Below are positions 1 to 8,239 of a stretch of 17,862 nt of DNA, in pieces. The position numbers and the translations under genes are program-made. The notes under the pieces were generated by a model. It was not told the origin of the DNA. It was given only the letters and a program-made list of their open reading frames with translations, and did no database searches. Positions within the stretch are counted from its first letter, which is position 1. Every line of letters begins with the position of its first letter. Location of the stretch: the NCBI GenBank assembly GCA_916049765.1, contig CAJZIX010000015.1, positions 1-17,862 of the forward strand. Direction: 5' to 3'. Source of the DNA: an uncultured bacterium (GTDB lineage Bacteria; Patescibacteriota; Gracilibacteria; Absconditabacterales; Absconditicoccaceae).

Positions 1-29
1 TCTCTGTACTAAACCTTTTCTCCAAAAAA

Positions 30-58
30 TTGACAAAACCCTTTCTAAAAACTATACT
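30..58 (+). promoter_or_regulatory. Sigma70-type promoter for the gene at 89
   Basis: A perfect -35 box TTGACA (30-35) is followed after exactly 17 bp by a near-consensus -10 box TATACT (53-58). Transcription would start near 65, giving a leader of about 24 nt before the ATG at 89. The same layout (TTGACT, 17 bp, TATACT) precedes the gene at 1906, which supports both calls. The spacer and -10 lie inside a perfect inverted repeat (36-70). Confidence 0.75.
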
Positions 59-70
59 TAGAAAGGGTTT
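36..70 (+). terminator. Perfect 12-bp inverted repeat with T-rich tail; terminator of an upstream gene or operator
   Basis: Arms 36-47 and 59-70 are exact reverse complements (12 bp) around an 11-nt loop, and a T-rich run follows at 72-77. This is the form of a rho-independent terminator for a + strand gene ending before the window. The repeat also overlaps the spacer and -10 of the promoter at 30-58, so it could instead act as an operator. A transcript started near 65 would not contain the hairpin. The sequence alone does not separate the two roles. Confidence 0.6.
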
Positions 71-88
71 ATTTTTTAATTAAAAAAT

Positions 89-877
89 ATGGATAACTTT
101 GAAATACCAAGAGAACAACAAAAGGTAAAAGAAGTTAAAAAACTGAGCGATGGGACAATTCAAATTCCCTACAGTAAGGAAACAACAATGTGAACAGTTG
201 AGTTTGATCTCAGAATCAAAAAAGAAAAAGATGGAAGTGTACGAATAGAAAATAAAACTCCTATTACTGAAAAAAATAAAGGATATATTCGTAGTAAAGA
301 AAAATACTACCTAAATACTTCTGACTCAAAAGCGTTTGCACAATCACTCTGAAAAGCCCTTGATAATTACATAGGAAGGGAAAGACCTTCACTTAGCCAA
401 GAAAAATGGGAAAAGTCATATCAATTACTCGGTTTTAGCAAAAAACTTATTATAGAAAAAAGCAAGAAAGAGCAAGAAACCCTGATGAAAGAAATTTGAG
501 CCGTCCAAAAAGACAAGGATCTAGAACGAGATGCAAAATCTAAAATGTTAAAATTTGAATATCATATTGGCTATTGAGCAAACGAAAAAGTTATTTATGC
601 GAGTCTTCATGAAACTAAAAAAGGAGAAGTTTCCTTTAAAATGGAAGCGTGATTTTTATTCACACTTGCAAAACTAACTTCGATTGAAACAACCTTTAAA
701 AAAACAGAATTAAAAACCTGACTTCCTAATTTTATAGAACAAACTTTTAGAAAGGGAATCATTTACAAAAAATTACTTTGAAGTAATGAAAACTATATTG
801 CAAAAGATGAAACAAGAAATAATGCAATAAAAAAGGCAAAAAAAGCAGCAGCAACTTTTGAAATGCTGACAAAATAA
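89..877 (+). CDS. Hypothetical 262-aa soluble protein (code 25)
   Basis: This open frame exists only if TGA is glycine. Seven in-frame TGA codons (191, 350, 497, 575, 650, 719, 779; residues 35, 88, 137, 163, 188, 211, 231) interrupt it under the standard code, and TAA ends it at 875-877. ATG at 89 follows a strong promoter; the leader is A-rich with no clear Shine-Dalgarno. The protein is Lys/Glu-rich. It has no signal peptide or membrane helix and a charged, probably helical stretch around residues 115-160. It ends in a basic Lys/Ala-rich tail. I recognise no family. It converges on the MscS-type gene with only 4 bp between the stops. The seven TGAs spaced through an otherwise open frame are the main evidence that it is expressed. 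Confidence 0.75.
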
Positions 878-881
878 GCTC

Positions 882-1754
882 TTACTCAGTTTTCTTTTTC
901 CCTTCAATAAAGGCAAATATCTGCTTTTTAAGCTTAATTGCCTTTTTTCTTTTTGCAATAAATCCAATCCAAACAGCCGCTCTTCCATCTGAATCATAAT
1001 GAAAATCTATTTTATATCTTGATCCGATATAACTTTTGTAATAAGATACCTGGGCAGCTGACCTCATTGGCAATAATTTATTCAAAAATTTTTCAAATTC
1101 ATCTATGAACTCATCAAAAGACAAAGAAAAAACCTTTGGTTCATAAAGTAAAGTAAGAGAATGCTTTGCATAATGATCAATATCCAGGTCAACTTTTACA
1201 ATAGGATTTGCCCAAATTTGATGATTTGGAATAATATAAAATTTACCAGTATGTTCTCCAAAATCATTCTTCCCTGATATCCCAGTATAAAGACCTTTAA
1301 TATACAAAATCTCTCCCTGTAATCTATCTCCTCCGACTCTTACTGTATCTCCAACACTATAGTTTCTCACCAGCATAAAATAAGTAAAAAAAGATACCGT
1401 AAATGTCTGAAACGTAAGTAAAATAGCTCAAATCCCTACCGCGAATACCGTTCAAACTGTTTTATCTTTAGTAAGCAAATAAGTAAAAAGCAGAATCACA
1501 AGAAGAACAATCCCAAAAATATTCATATACTGTACCTTCTTGTAATAATCGATATGATAATGAGTATTATCTAAATTTGCATCTCCTTCATAAGGAAGGA
1601 TATATTTTTTTTTGAGTTTTATTTTGATAAGGCGAGAAATAATAGACCAAATCAGAATAATAGCAAAAATCACAAAAAGAAAAGGCTGCTCATGAATAAA
1701 TGTTGTAAAACTCGTCCATGCAAAATTAAAAGAATACTGAAGTTGCTCTAACAT
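882..1754 (-). CDS. Small MscS-family mechanosensitive channel
   Basis: Predicted small-conductance mechanosensitive ion channel (290 aa) that would open under membrane tension to release solutes on osmotic downshock. The N-terminal half has hydrophobic helices at about residues 20-45, 78-98 and a Gly/Ala-rich helix at about 103-125, like the pore-lining TM3 of MscS. The soluble MscS beta domain follows directly: VGDTVRVGG, then a segment ending in IPNHQIWANPI, the usual VGD...G...IPN pattern. The C-terminus is basic. Two in-frame TGAs (1452-1454 and about 1430) join what look like two separate frames. I chose ATG at 1754 because GAGG lies just upstream; a GTG six bases further upstream overlaps that Shine-Dalgarno. 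The stop is TAA. It diverges from the gene at 1906 and has its own promoter. Confidence 0.8.
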
Positions 1755-1784
1755 AGTCACCTCAAAAATCTAAAAAGGATTGTT

Positions 1785-1813
1785 CTTATACTGAAAATAC
1801 CTACGAATAACAA
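1785..1813 (-). promoter_or_regulatory. Promoter for the MscS-type gene
   Basis: On the minus strand, TTGTTA (1808-1813) is separated by 17 bp from TATAAG (1785-1790). The ATG at 1754 is about 30 bp downstream of the -10. Together with the + strand promoter at 1845-1873 it forms a compact divergent promoter region of about 90 bp. Confidence 0.5.
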
Positions 1814-1844
1814 GAGGAAAATAAGAAAGAAAAATCTGATTTTT

Positions 1845-1873
1845 TTGACTTTTTTATAAAAGGAGAGTATACT
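1845..1873 (+). promoter_or_regulatory. Sigma70-type promoter for the gene at 1906
   Basis: TTGACT (1845-1850), 17-bp spacer, TATACT (1868-1873). The predicted start near 1880 leaves a leader of about 26 nt. The -35 is preceded by a copy of the repeated 9-mer AAAATCTGA (1831-1839). Architecture and -10 hexamer match the promoter at 30-58. Confidence 0.7.
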
Positions 1874-1905
1874 TATTTTAGATTATTTATTAGTTAATAT
1901 TCTCC

Positions 1906-2841
1906 ATGGAAAATTTTGAAAAGAAAGATATTCTTCAACAAAAAAAAGATGACGATACCATTTCGCTTATTAAACAGCAAGAAACGAGTGAAATAGCAAA
2001 AACAAACTCTACTATCATAGCAGAAAAAATTGAAGATAAAATTTTTGAATTATCAGATAGTGAAAAAGAAAAACTCAAAACGTATTGTTTGAACGACCTA
2101 AAAAAGGTTTCAATAGTCCAATTCAATTCGCTTTACAACAAGCTTATACACCAGATTCCAACAAGAATTCAAATTCCTCCTTCAGAAGTTATAAAACCAA
2201 ATGAAATAAACACTAAGAATCAACAAGAACAATATCATGCACCAGAAAAAATTGCTGCTCCAAAAACAAACATTTCATCATTCTTTCAAACTACCTTATC
2301 TATTGAAGAACAAAAGATTTATGGAGAAATCTATATTTACCATGTACTGTCCAGTAAAACTCCCCTTTTAGAAAAAAGCCCGATGATCTGGAAACTTCAA
2401 GGGACCTTTCTTAAAATAAAAAATGAGTATTTAAGAACAAAATATCCTCCAACTCGTGCTATGAGAAATTTCAATCCATGAAATCTCAAAACAAATGGAG
2501 ACGCTGGAAAAGATAAAGGGAATTATGCAATTTTCTCTTCCTTAGAAAAGGGCTGGGAAGCATTGATGAACTCTATTGAAAACCGAAAAAAAGGGAAAAG
2601 TAAAATCTATAGCCCAAATTTTTCACTCGTACAATTTTTCACAAAATATGCTAGCCCAGCAGGGGCAGTAGCTTATGCAAATAAAGCAGCAACCATCGTA
2701 AATCAAATAACTGGATTAAATGTTACTCCTAACAAAACCCCCATTAAAAGCATCCCTACAAAAGCCCTTGCTGCTGCAATTGCAGAAAAGGAAGATGGAA
2801 ACTGTTATAGGGCACTAAAAAACGAAGGGTTCATTAAATAA
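1906..2841 (+). CDS. Hypothetical protein with C-terminal RNxNPGNL-type domain
   Basis: 311 aa from ATG 1906 to TAA 2841, with one in-frame TGA at 2479-2481. Residues 1-115 are charged, low-complexity and probably helical or disordered (many Lys, Glu, Gln, Asn). From about residue 185 the text changes to RNFNPGNLK, then Gly/Asp-rich residues, NYAIFSSLEKGWEAL, a YSP...SLVQFFTKYASP segment and TPIKSIPTKALAAAIAEKE. This order (NPGN, aF.sleeGweAL, tl.qFi.kYaP, aiA..E) resembles a domain I know from phage virion and cell-wall-associated proteins, sometimes suspected of acting on peptidoglycan; that link is from memory and not certain. The recoded TGA (residue 192) supplies the Gly of NPGN. I see no signal peptide. 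It converges on lysS with 5 bp between stops. Function is unknown. Confidence 0.75.
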
Positions 2842-2846
2842 TTTGA

Positions 2847-4478
2847 TTACTCCTCAGAAGACTTTTCATTTCTAAGTTTCATAAGCGGAAACATTACCAC
2901 ATCTCTGAGGTTGTCCTGCTCGGTCAGAATTGCCAAAATTCTCTCCAATCCCATTCCGAAACCTGACTGAGGAGGCATTCCATATTCCATTGCCTCTACG
3001 AAAGCATCATCTCCACTGGTCGCTTCATCATCGCCTTTTTCTGCTGCTTCAGCTTGTTTATCAAAGTTTGCCTGTTGTATCAATGGATCTACAAGTTCAG
3101 AATACGCCTTACAGATTTCCCAACCATTTACAAGGAGCTGGAACTGTTCTACAATATTTACATCAGCATCAGAAATTCTCGCTAAAGGCTGCATAATCAC
3201 TGGGTAATTATAGATGAAAGCTGGTCCTACGATCTTTGGTCTAAGTACTTTTTTGAATAAGTAATCAATCAAGGTCGGAGTTCCCATCTCGTCCATTCCT
3301 TCAAATTCAATACCTTTTGCACGGATATCAGCTCTTAACTGGTCTGCATGATCAGTATCATATTTAGTAATATCAATTCCTGAAGCATCAAGAATCCCTT
3401 TTGTATAATCTATTCTCTCTCGTGGAGTTGTAAAATCAACCGTTTTCTCTATTCAGTCTTTATCTTTTACTTTAAGTTGCTTAGAAAGTCCAAGTTCAGC
3501 AAAGAGATAATCAAACATTTCCTCGGTAAAACGCATATTATCCTCATAGTTCCAATAGACCGCATAATGCTCCACCTGCGTAAACTCCTGCAAATGCGAA
3601 GGATCAGACCCCTCATTTCTAAAATCCTGCCCAATCTCAAACACCTTTTCAAATCTTCCAACGGTCGCCTTTTTGAGTGAGGTTTCAAAAGCGATTCTGA
3701 GATAGACATCGGTATCGTAGTCATTATGATGGGTGATAAACGGTCTTGCTGCCGCACCAGAAGCCGCATTATCCAAAATCGGAGTCTGAATCTCAATAAA
3801 GTTATGCTTACGATAAAAATCCCTCAAAGTCTGATAAAACTTGGACTTAAAGAGGAATCTCGCATAGGTTTCAGGATTCATCGTCATATCAAGATATCTT
3901 TTTCTGTACAAATCCTCCTGATCGCTCAAGCCGTGGAATTTTTCAGGCAAAGGTCTAATCGCCTTGGAAAGAAATTTGAAAGTTGAAACGAAAATTGTGA
4001 GTTCTCCTTTGTGAGTTTTGAAGACTTCTCCTTCTACTCCAATGAAATCTCCGAGATCCACCATCTTTTCCATGAATTTGTAAGCCGTCATCATTCAGGT
4101 TTCGCTCTCTGGAAAGTCTAAACTCTCAACGGCAATATCTTCCATACTCCCATCAGCTTTTTTTTCTGTTTTGACAATCTTGCACTGATCTCTATGAAAC
4201 ATCAGCTGAATTTGCTCGGTGCTATCAAGAATTTTTGCAAAAGCAAGCTTCCCATGAGAACGATAGAGCATCACTCTTCCAGCAGTTTTGACCTGTACTT
4301 CTGGAGCTTCAATAATCGCCTCAATCTCGCGGAGCGGCTGATTTTCATAGGCAGTGATAATATCCTTGATAAGATGGGTTTTGTGAAAAGATTGAGCATA
4401 AGGGTGAATTCCCATCGCCTGAATTTTCTGAGTTTTCTGTATTCTCACCTCTCTTTCGCTTAATTGTTGCTGTGCCAT
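2847..4478 (-). CDS. lysS: Lysyl-tRNA synthetase, class II
   Basis: Charges tRNA-Lys with lysine in the cytoplasm. 543 aa, near the usual 490-550 for bacterial class II LysRS. The N-terminal OB-fold anticodon-binding region (about residues 50-170) is followed by the catalytic core. That core holds the motif 1 region (FIEIQTPIL), motif 2 FRNEGSDPSHLQEFTQ (about residue 290), the family text INGWEICKAYSEL-like (here VNGWEICKAYSELVDP) and motif 3 GFGMGLERI (about residue 509). The protein ends with the typical RDVVMFPLMK. Two in-frame TGAs, at 4095-4097 and 3453-3455, are read as Gly and join three open stretches into one frame. ATG at 4478; stop TAA. A possible promoter lies just upstream. The gene is complete with all signature motifs. 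Confidence 0.96.
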
Positions 4479-4513
4479 TTACAATTATAAAGGAAAAAAT
4501 AAAAATCTGATTT

Positions 4514-4541
4514 ATGATAGGAATCCTGCTTTGAATTGCAA
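4514..4541 (-). promoter_or_regulatory. Possible promoter for lysS
   Basis: Minus-strand TTGCAA (4536-4541), 16 bp, TATCAT (4514-4519), about 36 bp upstream of the lysS ATG. The match is moderate. A TTGACA also occurs further upstream on this strand but lacks a good -10 at the right distance. A copy of AAAATCTGA (4502-4510) lies between this promoter and the gene. Confidence 0.35.
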
Positions 4542-4679
4542 GAACATTCTTATCTAGTGTCAAAAGATTTGTAAGATAAAAAAAGTTCAATAATATTAAG
4601 TTAAAGTTTTACTTCCATCTTGCATTTCAAAAGAAATTGATTGTATTAGGCGCTAATTTTTTATTCATAGTAACAAACC

Positions 4680-6341
4680 ATGAATACTATACTTGAAAAT
4701 TTTAGAAAAAAACTTCAGGAAGGTTTTTTTTTGATTTTGGATTAAACAATGGAGGGCTATAATTCTCATTTTGATCCTTATTATTCTCATTTGATCCTAC
4801 TCAGCCTACCGTATTTCTAAAGAATCCTTTCCAGAAATCAACCTCGGTATGGTTACGATTACAACCCTCTATCCTTGAGGGAATCCAGAAGATATTGACA
4901 CCCTCATTACCAAAAAAATTGAAAATCAGATTTCTTCAATTGAAGGGATTAACCATATTGATTCAACCTCTACAAACAACTTTTCTACCATTGTAGTAAC
5001 TCTAGAAAACAGAGTAGATGCAAACACAATCTCTAATAAAATTCAAAACACTCTTCAGAGCTCACCCCTTCCAACTGATGAAAAAGACCCCATGATCAAC
5101 CAAATCGATATGAAGACAATCGGAAGGACAATGTTTTCCCTAGCTTTGTACGCAAAAGACCTACGTTATAGCAAAGAATACCTGATAGAAAAAGCCTTCC
5201 AACTAAAGAAATTCTTAGAAAACGTTGGAGATATTGATACGATTAATATATGCCTATGCAGATTCCTACCCTTTCCCAGAAGGCATCAGCTATGCTAAAT
5301 GAAGAGAATAAACAGAAAAATGCAGACCTCATTATCTCCCTACTTTCCTCTATTGTTTTTGCATTCATTATGATCTTCGGAATTTTAGTTTTACAATTCA
5401 ATAGCTATACTCAGCCTTTAATTATTTCCTATAGCTTACTTATGGGATTTATCGGAGTAAGTTTTTAAATGCTCATCACCTGGAATCCCTACTCTATGAT
5501 GTTCTTGATTGGATTCATAGCCCTTATGGGAATTATCGTAAATAATGCAATTATTCTAATTGACTCTGCAAACGAGAATATGAGTCGCGGTTACTCTCGC
5601 TCTGAGGCCATCAAAGAAAGTGCGAAATCAAGGATCAAACCCATTCTGAGCACTCTCCTGACAACCGTAATTGGAATGATTACCCTCCTTACTAACAGAA
5701 TGTTTGTCCCTCTTGCCTATACGATCATGTTTGGACTCTCCTTTGGAACCGTAGTAACTCTTTTTGCAATCCCTGTCCTTTATCAAGGAGAAAATAAAAT
5801 CAGACTTCTAATCAAAAGAATACTGTTCAAACCAGCCTTAACTCTTATCGTCCCCAGCAGCAGTATCTGAATTATTTACCTTCTCTGTACAATGTTTTGA
5901 TATTCAATCTTCTCAACTCGCCATTGAACAAGTGCAATGATGGCATTATTCTGTAGTATGATTATCTTGCTTATCGTTTTCGAATTTTCAAGAAATAGCA
6001 TGTGAAGACCATAACGACGACAAGGACTCCTCAATCTAAAAATGATGACAAGCAAAAATATCTCCTTTTCAAAAAAACAAATCCTAAAAAGAATGCTTAT
6101 TAAGTTTTGATTATTCCTAGCACCGCTATTTATGCGTGGAATCGTTACTTTGATCATCAAACTCTTAGGAGCTTCCGAAGTAACTACTCTACTAGCTACT
6201 AAAGTAAGTATTGGAACCTGATACCTTTTCTATATCACGGGGAATCTCTACTGCTTTTGGACAAGCGAAGAGGATCAATTCCTTCACGACAAGATTAGCG
6301 GAATTGTAATTATTGATGCCGATCGTCCAGAAAAAAACTAA
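4680..6341 (+). pseudogene. Decayed RND-family efflux transporter with RDD-like C-terminal part
   Basis: Reads as an inner-membrane RND transporter, but broken. ATG 4680 begins a short frame that meets a run of nine T (4724-4732). A +1 shift there restores the N-terminal transmembrane helix and KESFPEINLGMVTITTLYPG-like porter text. The frame is lost after GDIDTI (about 5246). The text then jumps to sequence normally just before the second transmembrane bundle (YPFPEGISYA, then NSYTQPLIISYSLLMGF, NPYSMMFLIGFIALMG, NNAIILID), so most of the periplasmic region and the first helix bundle, several hundred residues, is missing. At least two more frame changes lie at 5248-5300. In-frame TAA occurs at 5466-5468 and 6012-6014. 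The same frame continues into a hydrophobic tail ending LYCFWTSEEDQFLHDKISG, which resembles the end of an RDD-family membrane protein. Intact RND pumps exceed 1000 aa. No membrane-fusion partner is adjacent. Confidence 0.85.
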
Positions 6342-6347
6342 GATCTT

Positions 6348-6932
6348 TTATGGATTAGAGACAAAAATCTGGTTTTTCAACTCCTTTCTCAGCGCTTTAA
6401 AATGAGGACAATACTTTACTACAAGCTCCCAAAAAGCTGAACTATGATTTTTTTCCTTCAGATGACAAACCTCATGTACAATCACATACTGAATCAATTT
6501 AGTGGGTAAATGAACTAACGAAAGATTCAGCATAATACGATTATCATAAGTGCAAGAGCCTCGTTTTGATCTTACCTTTCTAATCGTCAAAGGAACCTGA
6601 TGAAATCAAAGCTTCTCAGAAAAGTCTTGTAGAATAGGAAAAGCATAGTCAAAAAGCTCTTGCTTAAAAAAGCAATCTCGCTCTTTTTCAGAATCAAAAT
6701 GAATCTGCTCTCCAAAAGGGACTCTTTCTCCGAATAACAAAACTCACTCAGAAGAAAAAATCTGATTTTTTATCTTATTGTTAAGTTTTTGCTGAAGTTT
6801 CATTCACAGAAGCTGCATCTTTGCTAGAAAGTTCTCGTCATTTTTTAGTGCATAAGGAATAATAAGTTTCACTTCTCCAGATACTTCCTTTGCATAAGCA
6901 TTACGAAGGCCCTTTTTATAGACAATTTGCAT
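6348..6932 (-). CDS. YgjP-like (DUF45) zinc metallopeptidase
   Basis: Predicted cytoplasmic zinc metalloprotease of the YgjP/DUF45 group (M48-like), 194 aa; substrate unknown. The catalytic HExxH is HEVCH at residues 153-157 (6462-6476). It is followed by the family pattern H-x-x-x-F/W (KNHSSAFW) and then KYCPHFKALRKELK. The N-terminal half has the usual beta-rich VYKKGLRNAYAKEVSGEVKL-type start. Upstream of the active site lies LTIRKVRSKRGSCTYDNRIMLN, matching the conserved RS..GS......I.LN text of the family. Three in-frame TGAs read as Gly join the frame. ATG at 6932 is my choice; an in-frame ATG at 6941 is equally possible and neither has a clear Shine-Dalgarno. Stop TAA. The 3' end meets the RND pseudogene with 6 bp between. 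Confidence 0.85.
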
Positions 6933-7019
6933 ACCAAGCATTAAGATAAAATAATAGAAATTTAATACTGATCAAAATAAGAGAGTTACCTTCTGAGATC
7001 AGATCTAAAAAAAAGCTCC

Positions 7020-7478
7020 CTAAACGTAATTTTTTACGTCCCTATCCATCTGTTTTTTGATATCTTTCTCTTTGAGAATCTGTTTTTTTTCTACTTTCCT
7101 ATACAGCTTACCAAGTCAAAGTTTAACTTTAATAAACCCTCCTCTAGCAATAAAAACCTCTAATGCTAGCAAAACCATTCATGGCTTATCTAAAGCCGCA
7201 GAAATCCTTGCAATTTCTTTTTTATTCAAAAGGAGCTTCCTCTTTACTTTCGGCTGATAATGAGGAACCAAAATCGGAGAAGTTTTTTCATATAAAGGAA
7301 TATCCATATTATAGAGCCAGCATTCACGATTATCAATCCTCACCACAGCATCTTGAATATTGATATGTGAGGTCTTGATAGCTTTTACTTCATGACCTTT
7401 AAGCACAATTCAGGCTTCATAGGTCTTATCTATCTGATAATCAAAATATGCTCTCTTATTTTTAGTAATAAGTTTCAT
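7020..7478 (-). CDS. smpB: SsrA-binding protein SmpB
   Basis: Binds tmRNA and delivers it to stalled ribosomes in trans-translation. 152 aa, normal for the family. The conserved text is present: ITKNKRAYFDYQI, YEAGIVLKGHEVKAIK (G23 encoded by TGA 7410-7412), then CWLYNMDIPLYEK, RKLLLNKKEIARI and GGFIKVKLGLGKLYRKV, followed by a basic tail of the kind that enters the mRNA channel. Three TGAs are read as Gly; stop TAG. ATG 7478 fits the family start. The frame stays open for 31 more codons to another ATG at 7571, but a candidate promoter (7506-7533) lies inside that stretch, so I prefer the short form. UGA is sense here, so trans-translation and RF1-type release would be the ways to free ribosomes that run past a gene end (inference). 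Confidence 0.93.
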
Positions 7479-7505
7479 CTTCGTAAACAGAATAAATTCC
7501 AATCC

Positions 7506-7533
7506 ATCATACAGAAATGCACGAAGAAATCAA
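7506..7533 (-). promoter_or_regulatory. Possible promoter for smpB
   Basis: Minus-strand TTGATT (7528-7533), 16 bp, TATGAT (7506-7511), with the smpB ATG 28 bp below the -10. Moderate match. If real, it rules out the longer upstream start at 7571. Confidence 0.4.
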
Positions 7534-7608
7534 AAAGAAAAACTGATCTTGTATTTCTCATTCCAATCCATAAGTTCAAATTAGATTTTTTATCTTTAAA
7601 CTAATCAA

Positions 7609-7836
7609 ATGAGCAATAAATATTTAGAAATTTCAGAACAAACTTATAATAACTTTAGCAAACTCAAGAAGACCATTGAAGAAATGGCAGGAGAAACAGT
7701 AACAGAAGATGAAGTTGTGGATTTTATGATTAGAAGTTTGATGAGTTCTGTAGAGTTACCTGATGAAGAGGAAACTTGCTGTTGTTGTCATGGACATGAA
7801 AAGCAAGATCATCATTGCCACTGCGATCATCATTAA
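7609..7836 (+). CDS. Small protein with Cys/His-rich metal-binding-like tail
   Basis: 75 aa with no TGA codons. Residues 1-50 look like a small helical domain (SEQTYNNFSKLKKTIEEMAG, then an acidic TEDEVVDFMIRSLMSS). After an acidic linker (PDEEE) the tail is CCCCHGHEKQDHHCHCDHH: six Cys and six His in 19 residues, a clear candidate for binding Zn, Cu or Ni. The first 45 residues faintly recall ribbon-helix-helix-type DNA-binding or antitoxin proteins, which would suggest a metal-responsive regulator; I cannot confirm this. Other possibilities are a metal-storage peptide or chaperone. ATG 7609 has an A-rich leader with no Shine-Dalgarno; stop TAA. The next gene starts 21 bp downstream, so the two are probably co-transcribed. 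Confidence 0.75.
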   Translation: MSNKYLEISEQTYNNFSKLKKTIEEMAGETVTEDEVVDFMIRSLMSSVELPDEEETCCCCHGHEKQDHHCHCDHH

Positions 7837-7857
7837 TTTTATCATAAAAAAACCATT

Positions 7858-8169
7858 ATGGAAAGTTCTAAAAAAACAATTCTGACCTTGAGAATGTGTT
7901 CCAAGGATTTTGCAAGACTAATGAAAGGAGAAATTACTTCCGAACAAAGAGAAATCAAACCCTTCCGAACAAGCAGACTTCTAGAAGCACAAGAGACCTT
8001 TAAGCAATTTGAAGAACTTCACATCAAAAATGGATATAAAGCAGACGCTCCACTTGCAATTTACGAGTTTTGAGGAATTAAAAAAGTGAAAAATCAGAAA
8101 GGAGAAGAGGTCTTTGAGATTCGTTTTGGTAAACTCAAATCTATAGACCATTACGATAAAACCATATAA
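7858..8169 (+). CDS. ASCH/PUA-like small protein
   Basis: 103 aa, with one in-frame TGA at 8071-8073 read as Gly and a TAA stop. The start KKTILTLRMCSKDFARLMKG, then SEQREIKPF, a region with NGYKADAPLAIYEFGGIK, and the end EEVFEIRFGKLKSI follow the layout of ASCH/PUA-type beta-barrel proteins. That layout is an I.tL.....f..i..G.K..E.R..KP start with a late strand of the F.I.lG.i type. ASCH domains are thought to bind RNA or modified nucleotides; the function here is inferred from shape only. It sits 21 bp after the Cys/His-rich gene in the same direction, and a T8 run follows at 8232-8239. Confidence 0.7.
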
Positions 8170-8204
8170 ACATAAAGTACTCTACTTAATACGAAAACAA
8201 ATTA

Positions 8205-8239
8205 AAAATCTGATCGCAAAGGAGCTTTCAGTTTTTTTT
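8205..8239 (+). terminator. Weak terminator-like hairpin between convergent genes
   Basis: CTG...AAAG-GAG-CTTT-CAG (8211-8231) can fold with a bulge, and eight T follow at 8232-8239, immediately abutting the stop of the opposite-strand glycosyltransferase. The stem is short and imperfect, so the call is tentative. It overlaps a copy of AAAATCTGA (8205-8213). Confidence 0.3.

Noticed and set aside
773..997. Cys/Phe-rich minus-strand frame over the 877/882 gene junction
   Set aside because: It overlaps the 3' ends of two better-supported genes and its composition reflects A-rich DNA read backwards.
3477..3986. Open frames on the + strand opposite lysS
   Set aside because: They are antisense shadows of a gene with all class II LysRS motifs and show no protein family signal.
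5876..6160. Minus-strand frame inside the RND pseudogene tail
   Set aside because: The + strand reading gives membrane-protein text continuous with the transporter; the antisense frame shows no family features.
7392..7604. + strand frame overlapping the smpB start region
   Set aside because: Antisense to the SmpB N-terminus and its promoter; low-complexity Lys/Ser/Phe composition.
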